Shown here piece by piece: positions 1 to 8,787 of a stretch of DNA of 64,000 nucleotides. The stretch is taken from NCBI GenBank assembly GCA_964607765.1, contig CAZSNT010000004.1:73023-137022 (forward strand), read 5' to 3'. Both the position numbers and the translations under genes were made by a program. The stretch's first letter is position 1; every line of letters begins with the position of its first letter. The stretch comes from CAZSNT01 sp964607765. Lineage in GTDB: Bacteria; Verrucomicrobiota; Lentisphaeria; Oligosphaerales; JABHEG01. The notes under the pieces were generated by a model. That model did not search any database. It saw nothing but the letters and a program-made list of their open reading frames with translations, and was not told where the DNA came from.

Positions 1-845
1 AAGGGCAGATTGGCTTCAGCTGACAGGCCGGCAAGATAGCTGGCGATGAGCGTCTTGCCCGTTCCGCTTTCTCCGGTCAACAGGAGGATCGGCAGCGCCG
101 AGGGGTTGATTGTCGAGCTTGCGATCCCCAACGCCGTCATGCGCTTCCTGAGCTGTTGGATCTGTTCCTGCTGCTTCTCCCAGTCCAGGTCGTCGCCTTC
201 CAAGGGCTTCTGCAGAATCGGCGCGAGGCTCGCGTGGAATTCTCGGCGCTGCTCGACACCGATGTGCTGAGTCTGCTCAAGGTAGCACCGTCGCCAATAC
301 TCGAGCCGTTCCAGCGTTGCCTGCATGGGCCCGAACGACAGGCTGACGAATGCTGCCCGGACGAGGTCACGCTCTGCATCAAGAGGAATCCTGACACAGT
401 CCCCCAGCCGCAACCGAACAGGTTCCGCCTTGACGTCTCCCGGGCGCCAGCTTCGGAGTTGCTCTGTGATCCAGCTTCTGAAGTCGTCGATGTCAGACAG
501 CTCACGGGGGCAGATGATGAACGAGTGCTCGGATCGTGGAGTGGCAAGGAAATACGCTTTCCAGCTGACCAGTGCGGGAGCCTCAACCGGCAGCGAATCC
601 CAGATCAGGATGACACGGGATGGCTGCTCCGTCGACGCCTTCCCCTCCCAGGGCAGACTGTTCGCGACGCTCCACGACTCGTACAGCACGGGCTCCGTGA
701 CGTATACCAAAGCAACACGCTCGGGGAGAGCGACATCCCCGGCGCCGTCGGCGAGTTCCTGGAGCCATGTGCCCCTGTCGGCCTTCTGTGCGTCGCTGCC
801 GATGAGGACGCAGCGCAATTCCGCCCTGTTCCTACGCTTCGCCAT
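1..845 (-). CDS. AAA+ ATPase of sigma54-activator type (3' end beyond window)
   Basis: The reading frame opens at an ATG at 845, behind GGAG, and runs off the left edge, leaving about 281 residues. Residues 1-230 are an unrecognised sensor-like domain. Near residues 255-262 there is a Walker A motif GESGTGKT, followed about 15 residues later by an SAEANLPF segment. This layout matches the start of the AAA+ domain in sigma54-dependent activators (GESGTGKE...S.R...PF), including RtcR-like regulators. Walker B and the sigma54-contacting GAFTGA loop would lie outside the window, so an activator role is not proven. The gene is third in a tight leftward operon: the stop of the preceding gene lies 5 bases upstream, and the RNA polymerase gene lies before that. 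It may remodel or regulate that polymerase. The family call is firm only at the level of AAA+ NTPase. Confidence 0.75.
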   Translation of the reverse strand, partial: MAKRRNRAELRCVLIGSDAQKADRGTWLQELADGAGDVALPERVALVYVTEPVLYESWSVANSLPWEGKASTEQPSRVILIWDSLPVEAPALVSWKAYFLATPRSEHSFIICPRELSDIDDFRSWITEQLRSWRPGDVKAEPVRLRLGDCVRIPLDAERDLVRAAFVSLSFGPMQATLERLEYWRRCYLEQTQHIGVEQRREFHASLAPILQKPLEGDDLDWEKQQEQIQQLRKRMTALGIASSTINPSALPILLLTGESGTGKTLIASYLAGLSAEANLP

Positions 846-850
846 TGCTC

Positions 851-1813
851 CTATTCCTCGTAGAAGATGAAATCCGAGTACCGGTCCAGCACATCCCGCC
901 ACTTGCAGTCCGTCAACACGCACAGCAGCTGGACGAACTCAACTGGTCCCATCCGTGTCGCTAGGGAAGTCCTGGACTTCAGCAGGTCGCGCTCCGAAGA
1001 GGCACGTGGCGGCTGAATCGCGGGGTCGCCCAGAGGACTGCTCTTGGGTGCGTATCCGCGCGTCTCCTGTCGCTCCCGTGCGGCCTGGGCCATCCAAGCC
1101 AGTCTCACGTCTCGCGACCAAAGCCCGTCGAGCGGGAAGCCCCTGAACCCGAGGGATGGCCAGCGGATGACACAGTGCCTCGCGTGCTTGCTGAGGGTGC
1201 TCGGCTTATGTGGCAGCCCAAGGACGCGGAGCAGGCCATTCTGGCGAACCGGCACAGGCTGTGTCAGATCGATGTTGCGCCCGGCCAGGTTCATGACGCT
1301 TGGCTGACTCAGGAAGTCCGGTCGTTCGCCATTCAGCCAGTCGGCCACGCTTGAATAGGTCTGCCAGCGCAAATCCAGTGTGCTGTCTGGGTAGCCGGAA
1401 GCCCAGTCCGGGACCTGGAAGGTCGCCCGTCCCGCGACGACGACGATATCTATCTCACCCTTGTCGGCGGTCCTGCAGTCCGGAACAACTTCTGTTCCGT
1501 TTTCGCTGGAAGCCTGCTCAGCGGACGGGAGTTCATGGAACTCGTCCTCATCGGCCAGCGAGACTTCGCTCCCGCCGGGCGGGATCTCGGTTCCGTCCAG
1601 ATCGAGTCGTTCCTGGGGGGATGCTTCTACCGGCGCGTACTCTTCCGCCAGGCTCTCGATGACTTCCTCCCGAGATCCCGTCGCACGCCTGTCCGCATTC
1701 TGAAGCAAGGCATACTTGGTTCTGTCATCGATCTTGGGCCCAGGAGTTGGTGAGGGGCTGGGGACCGTTGTCGGCTTTGGTCCCCTGCCGTGGCTCGGGC
1801 GTCGTGCGGCCAT
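851..1813 (-). CDS. Unrecognised 320-residue protein between the RNA polymerase and AAA+ genes
   Basis: I do not recognise this protein. The first 30 residues are rich in Pro, Arg and Ser and look disordered. An acidic stretch (about residues 40-110) follows, then a more ordered region with conserved-looking aromatic segments (SGYPDSTLDLRWQTYSSVADW, SLGFRGFPLDGLW). The C-terminus is helical (GPVEFVQLLCVLTDCKWRDV). The start ATG has GGAGG 8 bases upstream, inside the last codons of the polymerase gene, and the polymerase stop is only 3 bases upstream. Co-translation with the polymerase is therefore likely. An accessory or specificity subunit of the polymerase is a reasonable guess from position alone, because no sigma, omega or alpha motif is visible. 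Confidence 0.7.
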   Translation of the reverse strand: MAARRPSHGRGPKPTTVPSPSPTPGPKIDDRTKYALLQNADRRATGSREEVIESLAEEYAPVEASPQERLDLDGTEIPPGGSEVSLADEDEFHELPSAEQASSENGTEVVPDCRTADKGEIDIVVVAGRATFQVPDWASGYPDSTLDLRWQTYSSVADWLNGERPDFLSQPSVMNLAGRNIDLTQPVPVRQNGLLRVLGLPHKPSTLSKHARHCVIRWPSLGFRGFPLDGLWSRDVRLAWMAQAARERQETRGYAPKSSPLGDPAIQPPRASSERDLLKSRTSLATRMGPVEFVQLLCVLTDCKWRDVLDRYSDFIFYEE

Positions 1814-1816
1814 GGT

Positions 1817-4800
1817 CTACGCCTCCTCAGACAGAAAGTGGCCCATCATGATCTTGCTCGCCGGATGCAGCAGGGGATCGGCGCGGCCGTCAGTCACGTT
1901 CCGGACGATGGACTGACGGATCGGACAGAACCCAAGAGTGGCGAGCGCTGGAAGCTCCTGAGCTGCGCTTCCCAACGTGTGTTCTGGACTTAGGTGGACC
2001 GCCCGCCACAGAAGCTGGGTATGCCGCGGCAACAGCTTGCCGTACGCGTCGATGGAGTGGAACAGCGCCACGAACAAGTCCCCAAGCGTCGCGTTGAGCC
2101 CACTCAGTGTCGCGCTGTCCTCGAATGCTGGCGTGGCGAGGAGGACGCGGATGGCGTCCGTAGCGGCGCGCACGGTCTTGCGGTCGCCACCGGCCAGTGC
2201 TTTGTGCGCAGCGGCAGGGCACGCTGCAAGCAAATCGATGCTCTTCCGAAGCCGGGTCTCGTTGCGGATCTGTTGCTTCTCGGGGTCCTTTGCCGTGGAT
2301 GTCTGGAGCATCTCACGACTGACTCGGTCAATCGCGGCCCCGATCTCCCCGGCTTCGACTGCCGGGAGCATCGCATAGAGTCGACCAACTCCTTCCACGT
2401 AGACTCCCTGATCCATACCATCTGGACACTCAGGCGAATCCGAAAGGAAGGACCTGAAATCGAACAGAGCACCGTTGCTGAGGATCGCGTGCACCGAATC
2501 GGGTGTGAACGCCCGTGCGCCTGTGTGGAAGCTCTGCATGGAGAGCTGCGTGCCCCGTTCACCAATCGACTGGGCTGCAACCAAACCAGCCGGGTAACCG
2601 ACGCAGTACAGACCGCTATCTGTGTCAATGTAGGCTTGGTTCGCATCGACCGGTGGGCCGTAACACTCTTGACACACCCCGTCTGCACTGCGGCAAGTGA
2701 TGGGGTTCCGTTCCCCCGGCGCACCGCAATCTGGCTCAGAGACAACGATGCCCCACATCGCACCAACCAGCTCGCGGGTTAGGTAGCCGGCCTTTCCGGT
2801 CCCGAGCTTCTTGTCCGCCATGGAACTGCGCGAGTTGTAGACCGTCCGATAGTATGTGCTGCGGTCGCTGCCGTCAGCCAACGAGTGGTCGTGGAAGAAG
2901 GCAGCAGGATCTGACTCGAATCCTGTGGCTCCGGGCGAAAGGAATCCCCGGGCGGCTACGAGTTGCTTGGACTGACTCGTCCCGCGAGCCCCAGAGACTG
3001 CCATGGCCGCCACGCCGAGACCTGGAGGCTCAAGTGACGTGCCTTCAGAAAGCGGTTCGCTGAGCTGCTCGAGCGTGAGTTCTCCGAGCCTGCCCGTCGC
3101 GTCCTTGAACGCCTTGCCCGCGGCGACGGCGTCGCTTCCCGCTGCATCCAGGGCTTTGTCCTTCTCCTTGAGGAGTAGGTCGACCGCAGTTCGGGGGGGG
3201 GTGGAGGCCAGCAGGTCGTAGTATCCGAATGAAACGCCGGCGTCGGTAGCGCTGCCGAAGGCGAGCCGTGAGATGGCCCAGACTGTCTCTTCGGCCTCGT
3301 CCGGATGAGACAGACAGACGTGCTGCACCAGCGCCGTGCCGACATTCCCGCCCCAATCGGGGTGTTTGGCCAGAACGGCCCGGCAACACTGGACCGCACC
3401 GTCCTTGTCTGGGAGAAGATCGTACAGCTCTTCCTCCCTGCCTTGGCGCCTGAGCAGATAGACGCCGAGCACAATGTCCTGTGCATAGTGGGCCAGCGGC
3501 TTCCCGTTGGCCTCGGAAACCAGGTTGTGTCGGAAGAGCAGTCGCTCCGCCTCCTTCTGAGCCATCTCGGAGAGCGGCCAATGGAGTGCCATCTCGTCGC
3601 CGTCGAAGTCAGCGCCGAACGGACCGCAGACCAGCGGGGAAATCCGCATCACTTCGCCGTCGGACATCGGTACCGGCACGGGGTGGAACGACAACATGCT
3701 GTACTTGTGCAGCGACGGTTGCCGGTTGAGGATCACGAGCTTGCCGGGGTGCTCTTCCAGGTAAGCCGTCAGTGTACGCAGGCAGAGCTCCTCGGTCCTG
3801 CCTGCCGCAATGCTCTTCGCCCGTAAGTCTTCGGCGGTCTGGCAATCCAGCAGTTCCTTCTGCAGAATCCTGAACTGCCGTTCGTAAAGGCCATCACGGT
3901 CTGTATCGGCAGCGGTTTCCAGACCGTCGGCCTCGGCAAAGGCCTGCGCGATCAGCAGACGTCCGGACTGGCCTTCGGCGAAGAAGTCCTCTGCCTCTGC
4001 GAGCCATTCGGCCACTTCCGTGCCCATGACTTCCCAGAGGATGTGCACGGGGATCTTCACCTGCCACGGAGGCAGATCGGGATCCGGGATGATGACCAGA
4101 CGCCCGGAGCAATCAACACGACGCCCCAATCCATGTCGTCTAAGCAGTCCCTCCTTCGGGATGCGTCCCTCGAGGGCCCTCATGCAGGTTCCTAAGATCC
4201 GCACCAGCAGACGTCGAATTCGGCCCCGTACGACCTCCTGTTCGTTCTCGTCACCACTGTCCGCAGACTGAAGCTCCACCAGTTCATCGCAGGCGGTCAG
4301 CAACTCACGGTACCGTTCGTTGATTTCCGGGATGTCATGCTTCCGCGTGGCCCGGCCCAACGGAGCCCTGTAACGCAGCGGAAGCACTGGCACACACGTC
4401 AACGCCGGGAAGACGTCAGACGAAGGGAAGTCCCTGGGGAGCGCACCCGACTCCTGATAGGTGCGTCGCTGCTTGTCGGTGAGAAATACCTCAATCGGAT
4501 AGGGGAAAGGCTCGGGCAATAGGATGTGCCCCCAGGCGCTGTCGGGCGGCGCGCTCGTCGAACGGACGTTCTCGCCGAAGATGTCCGGGCAGAACACGCC
4601 GTCGCGGGCGAACTGCACCGTCTCCCTCGACTCCCCCGGAGCCGGCCGCAGTTCCTGGCTGGGATGGCTGGCGGAACAACTCACCCGGAGCCTGCCGATG
4701 GGCAGCAGGGCTGGATCACTCGCCGATCCGCCAACGCTCTCAGCCGTGAACCCACTTCGAGTCTGATGATCATCGCTCCCGCCGAGCTTCGGGGAACGCC

Positions 4801-7675
4801 CTCGAGCCGTCAACACTATGCCAGCTTTGCGCCCGACCGGGTCAATGGTCATCGTGACGCTGACATCGGTCTTCCTGGCGGTACACTCAACTCGGGCAAG
4901 AGCACTGCCCCGCCTCCGGAGCCGCGGCAATTTCCAGAGCCCGTCAAACCGCGCGAAGCCCTTCCCGTCCGTGCCTGTCGCTGACCAGTTCTCCGGCTTC
5001 TCCGGGCAACCGTATCCCAGCTCCCGCAGGACCCTTTCGAGCAGCACGTATTGCTCATTCTCACCATGGAACACCGGGCGCTCCACCGGCGTGTAGTCAC
5101 AGCGTTTGCACTTGAACACGGATGCCGACCCCTTCTGCATGTCTTCGGGGCCCGTGATCTTGCCGGAACTCCAGGATTGAGGTTTGCCGGGAGCCCAGCT
5201 GAAACGCACTTCACCATCGCTCTCCACCGCTGCGATGCCCATCGCGAACAGGTGGTCACGGATGCTCTGCCAGGTCGTGGATCCCGCGCCTTTTCCTGCT
5301 CCGAAGAAGGTCCGGAAGTCAGCCTTCGTCCGTAGCATCTCCTGGATAACGCTGTCGGCTTGATGCACGGCGAGGGCCCAGAACTCCATCTCGCCAATCC
5401 GCTGGCCTCCTCCCAAGCGTCGCCCGTGGACCGCCTGGCCGGTCCGGATGTCGTATCGTGCGTCCTGGCGGCGACCGCGACTCTGGCTCTTGAGGGTAGG
5501 GATGTGCCGCAGTCGCACAATGTGCTGGTAACCCACGACAACCGGCATCTCAGTCGACTTGCCACCGGGCAAGAGGAGCTGTACACGCCCGGATTCGTCG
5601 AGCCCCGTGCGTTTGAGCGCTGCCGCGATCTCCTCCTGATGCGCAGCGAAATCCTGAGCGAAAGCCCCGCAGGCAATCTGCCGTGCAGTCTGGTCCTCAC
5701 CTGACAGCACGTGCCGAAGCCAGGAAAGATGCGTCTCCATGAGCTGACCGACGTTCATTCGGGAGATGACGCCATGGGGGTTAAGCACCAAGTCTACGGC
5801 ACGGCCACGGAGCTCCGCAGGAAGGTCCTCGGACTCCGGGAATCGAGGCATCTCGTCTGGTGGAAGCAAGGCCGCAATGACCCCCTTGTTCCCATGACGC
5901 CCCATCAGCTTGTCGCCGAGCCCCAATGGGTACTGCTTCCTCACGCGGCAAGTGAGTGATCCGCCGAAGTACGTGTCATAGTCCAGCGCGATACCGGCCA
6001 ACTCACCGGACTCGATGCCTTCGTAGTGGATCTCCCGAGCCTGGCCCGACTCGGCGTGCCACAGCTTGGCCAAGAGCGTGCCACGTCGGACGCGCGTCCC
6101 CACCTTCGCCAGCCCATCGCCGTCGAGGAACGTCTCGTCGGAGAGCAGCGCCCCGGGCATGGCCGTTGCGGACTCCAGGCCGGCTTTGATCCGGACGGTG
6201 AAGGTCTCCTCCTTCTCGAAGTCCAGCAGCCCGTCATCCACAAGACGCCCGTTTGCGACAATGGCATCCTCGAAGTTCAGGCCGCGATACGGCATGTACG
6301 CGACCAGCAGGTCCACACCCGCAGCCATGTGACCGTCGCCATCGGTGTTGTCCGGTACCAGCCCGTGCAGTGACAACACGGACAGCGCGTCTCGCACAGC
6401 GTCTTCTTCCCCAGTAGCAACGGCCGGGGCACCGCGCCCCTGGACCGGGAGGGCTTGCTTCAGGTTCTTCGCCCCCATCATGTTCCGAGCCCCGTCGTTG
6501 TGCTCGAAGAACGGGATCAGGGACGCCGCATAACCAAGTCCGTGCTCACCGACCGGACACGGCTGGATGACCCCGTACTCATCCAGACACGCCCCCTTGG
6601 CGAGATGGAGTGAGATGCCCAGCGCCTCCGATTCCGGGGTCTCCACGGGGCAGATACGTCCCTCGAAGCTCGGATGGTTCTGGTGATAGACCGCCGGCAT
6701 ATTCTCGATCGTGCTGTGCGAAACGTCATAGCGCTTCAGTTGCGTGAGCTGGGACACTGCGTCGATCGGGTTCGTGGGTCGGAACGCGTGCAGGACTCCT
6801 CGGTCGCGGACCCACTTCCGGAGCCTGTGTGAGGCAATGGCTACGGAGGCCCCCACGGCCGACACGTCCTGCTGCAGTCTCTCCCAACGCTTCCGTGGTC
6901 CCTCACTCCGCCCTCCGCGCTGCAGGAATGCCCTCTCATAGAGCGAAGCGACCAGTCGAGAAACAAGCCAGAGCGGGTGACTCATGAGCATGCGATGCTC
7001 GAGATCGTCGAGGTCGGTGACCGTGGCTTCCGCGAATCTCGGGACGGCGTAGTCCCGCCATACCTCCTGCCAACACGGCGACTTGGGCGAGACTGCCAAC
7101 GAGTGCGTCACATTGAGAACCAACTCCAGTAGGTCTGTAGGGAGGCGTTCCGGGCACTGGATCAGGAACATCCCGTCCGGGGGAGATAACTGCTTGGTGA
7201 ACTGCCTCTCCGTCAAAGGCTGCCCCCGCTCATCTGTGACGGGCAGGTCGACGTAGAGCCCGCCGCCCGATCCAATCCGCATGGACACTTGGTCACGGTG
7301 CGTCTGACCACGGACGAATCGCGTGCCCGCCGCCTCGGTCAGCCAGGGACACCACGTCCACAGTGTACTCCTCGGCTCTTCACCGACCGGCTCGTCGGAT
7401 GTGCTCTGGAAGACGAACACGCCATGGAACGGCATGGGCGCTTCAAGCACCAGTGGGGGCAGATCTTCTTCTGTCTCGAGGGTGATCCGACCGGGAGGGA
7501 TCGAGAGCAGGCCCCCCGAGTGCAGGGATGCCACGAAGTCCTCTTCCGACGGCAGCTCGGCAGAAACACGCGCAATCGCTGGCAGGCGATCCCCGCACAC
7601 CGCGTTCAGACGCGTCTTGAGAATCGCTGAGAGCTGGCCTGCGTCGATCTCGTATACAGGAAGGGCTGTGAGCAT
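1817..7675 (-). CDS. Single-chain DNA-directed RNA polymerase: fused beta and beta-prime homologue
   Basis: This 1,952-residue protein carries both catalytic barrels of a multisubunit RNA polymerase in order. Beta motifs: GRICPVETPE (340), MPYRGLNFEDAIV (461), GDKLMGRHGNKGV (587), VDLVLNPHGVISRMNVGQ (627) and GGGQRIGEMEFWAL (755). A linker of about 150 residues follows, with a CKRC knuckle (856-859). Beta-prime motifs: RDGVFCPDIFG (1024), GRRVDCSGRLVI (1184), LNRQPSLHK (1316), the Mg-binding GADFDGD (Asp 1356, 1358, 1360), a bridge-helix region SGARGTSQSKQLVAARG (1561), a zinc site C1650/C1661/C1668/C1671, and the trigger loop GLVAAQSIGERGTQL (1697). The C-terminus keeps the GFCPIRQSI...IMMGHF element of beta-prime. 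The N-terminal beta-prime zinc finger is missing, and the beta lobes and flap are much reduced. All catalytic aspartates are present, so activity is expected. No ribosomal genes flank it, so it is not the housekeeping rpoBC. Start ATG follows GGGGGAA. Confidence 0.95.
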   Translation of the reverse strand: MLTALPVYEIDAGQLSAILKTRLNAVCGDRLPAIARVSAELPSEEDFVASLHSGGLLSIPPGRITLETEEDLPPLVLEAPMPFHGVFVFQSTSDEPVGEEPRSTLWTWCPWLTEAAGTRFVRGQTHRDQVSMRIGSGGGLYVDLPVTDERGQPLTERQFTKQLSPPDGMFLIQCPERLPTDLLELVLNVTHSLAVSPKSPCWQEVWRDYAVPRFAEATVTDLDDLEHRMLMSHPLWLVSRLVASLYERAFLQRGGRSEGPRKRWERLQQDVSAVGASVAIASHRLRKWVRDRGVLHAFRPTNPIDAVSQLTQLKRYDVSHSTIENMPAVYHQNHPSFEGRICPVETPESEALGISLHLAKGACLDEYGVIQPCPVGEHGLGYAASLIPFFEHNDGARNMMGAKNLKQALPVQGRGAPAVATGEEDAVRDALSVLSLHGLVPDNTDGDGHMAAGVDLLVAYMPYRGLNFEDAIVANGRLVDDGLLDFEKEETFTVRIKAGLESATAMPGALLSDETFLDGDGLAKVGTRVRRGTLLAKLWHAESGQAREIHYEGIESGELAGIALDYDTYFGGSLTCRVRKQYPLGLGDKLMGRHGNKGVIAALLPPDEMPRFPESEDLPAELRGRAVDLVLNPHGVISRMNVGQLMETHLSWLRHVLSGEDQTARQIACGAFAQDFAAHQEEIAAALKRTGLDESGRVQLLLPGGKSTEMPVVVGYQHIVRLRHIPTLKSQSRGRRQDARYDIRTGQAVHGRRLGGGQRIGEMEFWALAVHQADSVIQEMLRTKADFRTFFGAGKGAGSTTWQSIRDHLFAMGIAAVESDGEVRFSWAPGKPQSWSSGKITGPEDMQKGSASVFKCKRCDYTPVERPVFHGENEQYVLLERVLRELGYGCPEKPENWSATGTDGKGFARFDGLWKLPRLRRRGSALARVECTARKTDVSVTMTIDPVGRKAGIVLTARGRSPKLGGSDDHQTRSGFTAESVGGSASDPALLPIGRLRVSCSASHPSQELRPAPGESRETVQFARDGVFCPDIFGENVRSTSAPPDSAWGHILLPEPFPYPIEVFLTDKQRRTYQESGALPRDFPSSDVFPALTCVPVLPLRYRAPLGRATRKHDIPEINERYRELLTACDELVELQSADSGDENEQEVVRGRIRRLLVRILGTCMRALEGRIPKEGLLRRHGLGRRVDCSGRLVIIPDPDLPPWQVKIPVHILWEVMGTEVAEWLAEAEDFFAEGQSGRLLIAQAFAEADGLETAADTDRDGLYERQFRILQKELLDCQTAEDLRAKSIAAGRTEELCLRTLTAYLEEHPGKLVILNRQPSLHKYSMLSFHPVPVPMSDGEVMRISPLVCGPFGADFDGDEMALHWPLSEMAQKEAERLLFRHNLVSEANGKPLAHYAQDIVLGVYLLRRQGREEELYDLLPDKDGAVQCCRAVLAKHPDWGGNVGTALVQHVCLSHPDEAEETVWAISRLAFGSATDAGVSFGYYDLLASTPPRTAVDLLLKEKDKALDAAGSDAVAAGKAFKDATGRLGELTLEQLSEPLSEGTSLEPPGLGVAAMAVSGARGTSQSKQLVAARGFLSPGATGFESDPAAFFHDHSLADGSDRSTYYRTVYNSRSSMADKKLGTGKAGYLTRELVGAMWGIVVSEPDCGAPGERNPITCRSADGVCQECYGPPVDANQAYIDTDSGLYCVGYPAGLVAAQSIGERGTQLSMQSFHTGARAFTPDSVHAILSNGALFDFRSFLSDSPECPDGMDQGVYVEGVGRLYAMLPAVEAGEIGAAIDRVSREMLQTSTAKDPEKQQIRNETRLRKSIDLLAACPAAAHKALAGGDRKTVRAATDAIRVLLATPAFEDSATLSGLNATLGDLFVALFHSIDAYGKLLPRHTQLLWRAVHLSPEHTLGSAAQELPALATLGFCPIRQSIVRNVTDGRADPLLHPASKIMMGHFLSEEA

Positions 7676-7799
7676 GATGCGCTGTTCCCCCGTCCGGACC
7701 TACCACCTGCGCCGTGTTGGATGCTTCGAGCGGGACTCATGTGAGGGGGGCGTCCTGCCTCCTGGCACGGTCCCGTCGGCCCCGCGACCACGCTGAGTT

Positions 7800-7818
7800 C
7801 GTTTGTCAGTTTCTTACT
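7800..7818 (+). promoter_or_regulatory. Candidate promoter element, copy 1
   Basis: The sequence CGTTTGTCaGTTTCTTACT recurs with one mismatch at 8341-8359. It sits 105 bases upstream of the first rightward gene, in the divergent region facing the fused RNA polymerase gene. Both copies are followed by a looser GTGCCC-GAT match about 15-20 bases on. The element does not resemble a housekeeping -35/-10 pair, so a promoter for the local polymerase and sigma factor is inferred. Confidence 0.5.
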
Positions 7819-7923
7819 GTTAGCAGCATGTGCCCGATCTGCAAGTGTGGTGAGCGCCGATGACAGCCGCTTTGCCTCCCAGATTGGGCCAGATCACGCC
7901 AACAAAACAGGAGGCAGCTCGCC

Positions 7924-8331
7924 ATGTCAACACAACGACTGAGAGGACACACACACCGGACGGCAGCGACTGCCTTCTTCTGCGTAGCACTGGCGCTGGG
8001 TGTCGGATCCGGGTGCGCGAGCGTCAACCGGAACGCCACGGCTGTGATTCTCGGTGGTGTTCTCGGTACGGCTGGCGGCGTCGCCGGGTTCGCCGTGACC
8101 AACAACAACGCGGAAGGTGCTGCGGCCGGTGCCGCGGCCGGAGCAGCTATCGGGGGCGCGATCGGCCACCAGATCGACAAGCTGATCTGGCGCAAGGAGG
8201 CCGAACGCACTCACACCCCCTGTCCGTACTGCGGGCACTCCATCAAGATCGAACACTGCGAGGCCGGCGCAAGCGTCTTCTGCTCCAAGTGCGGGCGTGC
8301 CTCCCAGGCAAGAGCCCGAGCCCGGAAGTGA
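7924..8331 (+). CDS. Lipoprotein-like glycine-zipper protein with C-terminal zinc ribbon
   Basis: This 135-residue protein begins with a basic stretch and a hydrophobic segment (FFCVALALGVGSGC) that could be a lipoprotein signal with Cys31 as the lipidated residue, although the lipobox is weak. A glycine/alanine-rich zipper follows (AAGAAAGAAIGGAIG, about residues 75-90), of the kind that inserts in or packs against membranes. The last 45 residues form a two-CxxC zinc ribbon (CPYCG...CSKCGR). A zinc ribbon on a secreted lipoprotein would be unusual, so the protein may instead be an inner-membrane protein with a cytoplasmic ribbon. The ATG has AGGAGG 9 bases upstream. It is the first gene of the rightward operon and lies behind the first copy of the repeated upstream element. 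Confidence 0.75.
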   Translation: MSTQRLRGHTHRTAATAFFCVALALGVGSGCASVNRNATAVILGGVLGTAGGVAGFAVTNNNAEGAAAGAAAGAAIGGAIGHQIDKLIWRKEAERTHTPCPYCGHSIKIEHCEAGASVFCSKCGRASQARARARK

Positions 8332-8340
8332 GCGTCTTCA

Positions 8341-8359
8341 CGTTTGTCGGTTTCTTACT
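8341..8359 (+). promoter_or_regulatory. Candidate promoter element, copy 2
   Basis: CGTTTGTCgGTTTCTTACT matches the copy at 7800-7818 in 18 of 19 positions. It begins 9 bases after the stop of the preceding gene and lies 59 bases before the next start, so it may be an internal promoter of the rightward operon. Nothing here pairs into a terminator hairpin with a T tract. Confidence 0.5.
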
Positions 8360-8417
8360 ACCCACAGTCGTGCCCAGATACCTGGGAAGAACGAGAACAA
8401 CAGAGAGGAGCGCAACC

Positions 8418-8657
8418 ATGTGTCAGTATTCTCCCCCCATGATTCAGCCGACGCCGATGAGCCGTGACGTCACAGTGATTGGGCGCGACGTGTTCACGCC
8501 CGCACGACTCGTCAACGACGGTGGAACGCCGAAGTTCATCCAGCATCATCTCGGCACGGTCTCGGGCCTGCCCTGGGACAACACCGTGCGCAGCTTCGGC
8601 GAGCGCGTCGGTCACCTGCGGCGCCTCGGGAGCATCGACCTCCTGGAGTGGCCGTAA
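8418..8657 (+). CDS. Small unrecognised protein, 79 residues
   Basis: The ATG at 8418 has GAGGAG 8 bases upstream and encodes 79 residues. The N-terminus is rich in Pro and Met; a compact region follows (DVTVIGRDVFTPARLVN... to the C-terminal SIDLLEWP). I do not recognise a family. The size and position, upstream of a JAMM-E1 fusion, fit either a ubiquitin-like modifier or a peptide substrate. However, it does not end in Gly-Gly, and no beta-grasp signature can be called by eye. A copy of the repeated 19-bp element lies 59 bases upstream. Confidence 0.65.
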   Translation: MCQYSPPMIQPTPMSRDVTVIGRDVFTPARLVNDGGTPKFIQHHLGTVSGLPWDNTVRSFGERVGHLRRLGSIDLLEWP

Positions 8658-8787
8658 TCAACGGCGGGCTCCACGCGGACCAAAACGGAGACGAACACGC
8701 TTCCGCCTGCCGGGAAAGGAGGTGAGGTAGAAGGAGGCGGACACGGAATGGACAACAGCAACGACCAGACACACGGAGACACAGACA

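Noticed and set aside
1817..7675. Fused RNA polymerase as the housekeeping rpoBC
   Set aside because: No ribosomal-protein genes flank it, the N-terminal zinc finger and much of the beta lobes are missing, and it sits in a tight operon with accessory genes.
7676..7923. Search for a sigma70 promoter for the polymerase operon
   Set aside because: No convincing TTGACA/TATAAT pair was found on the minus strand; only the repeated 19-bp element on the plus strand stands out.
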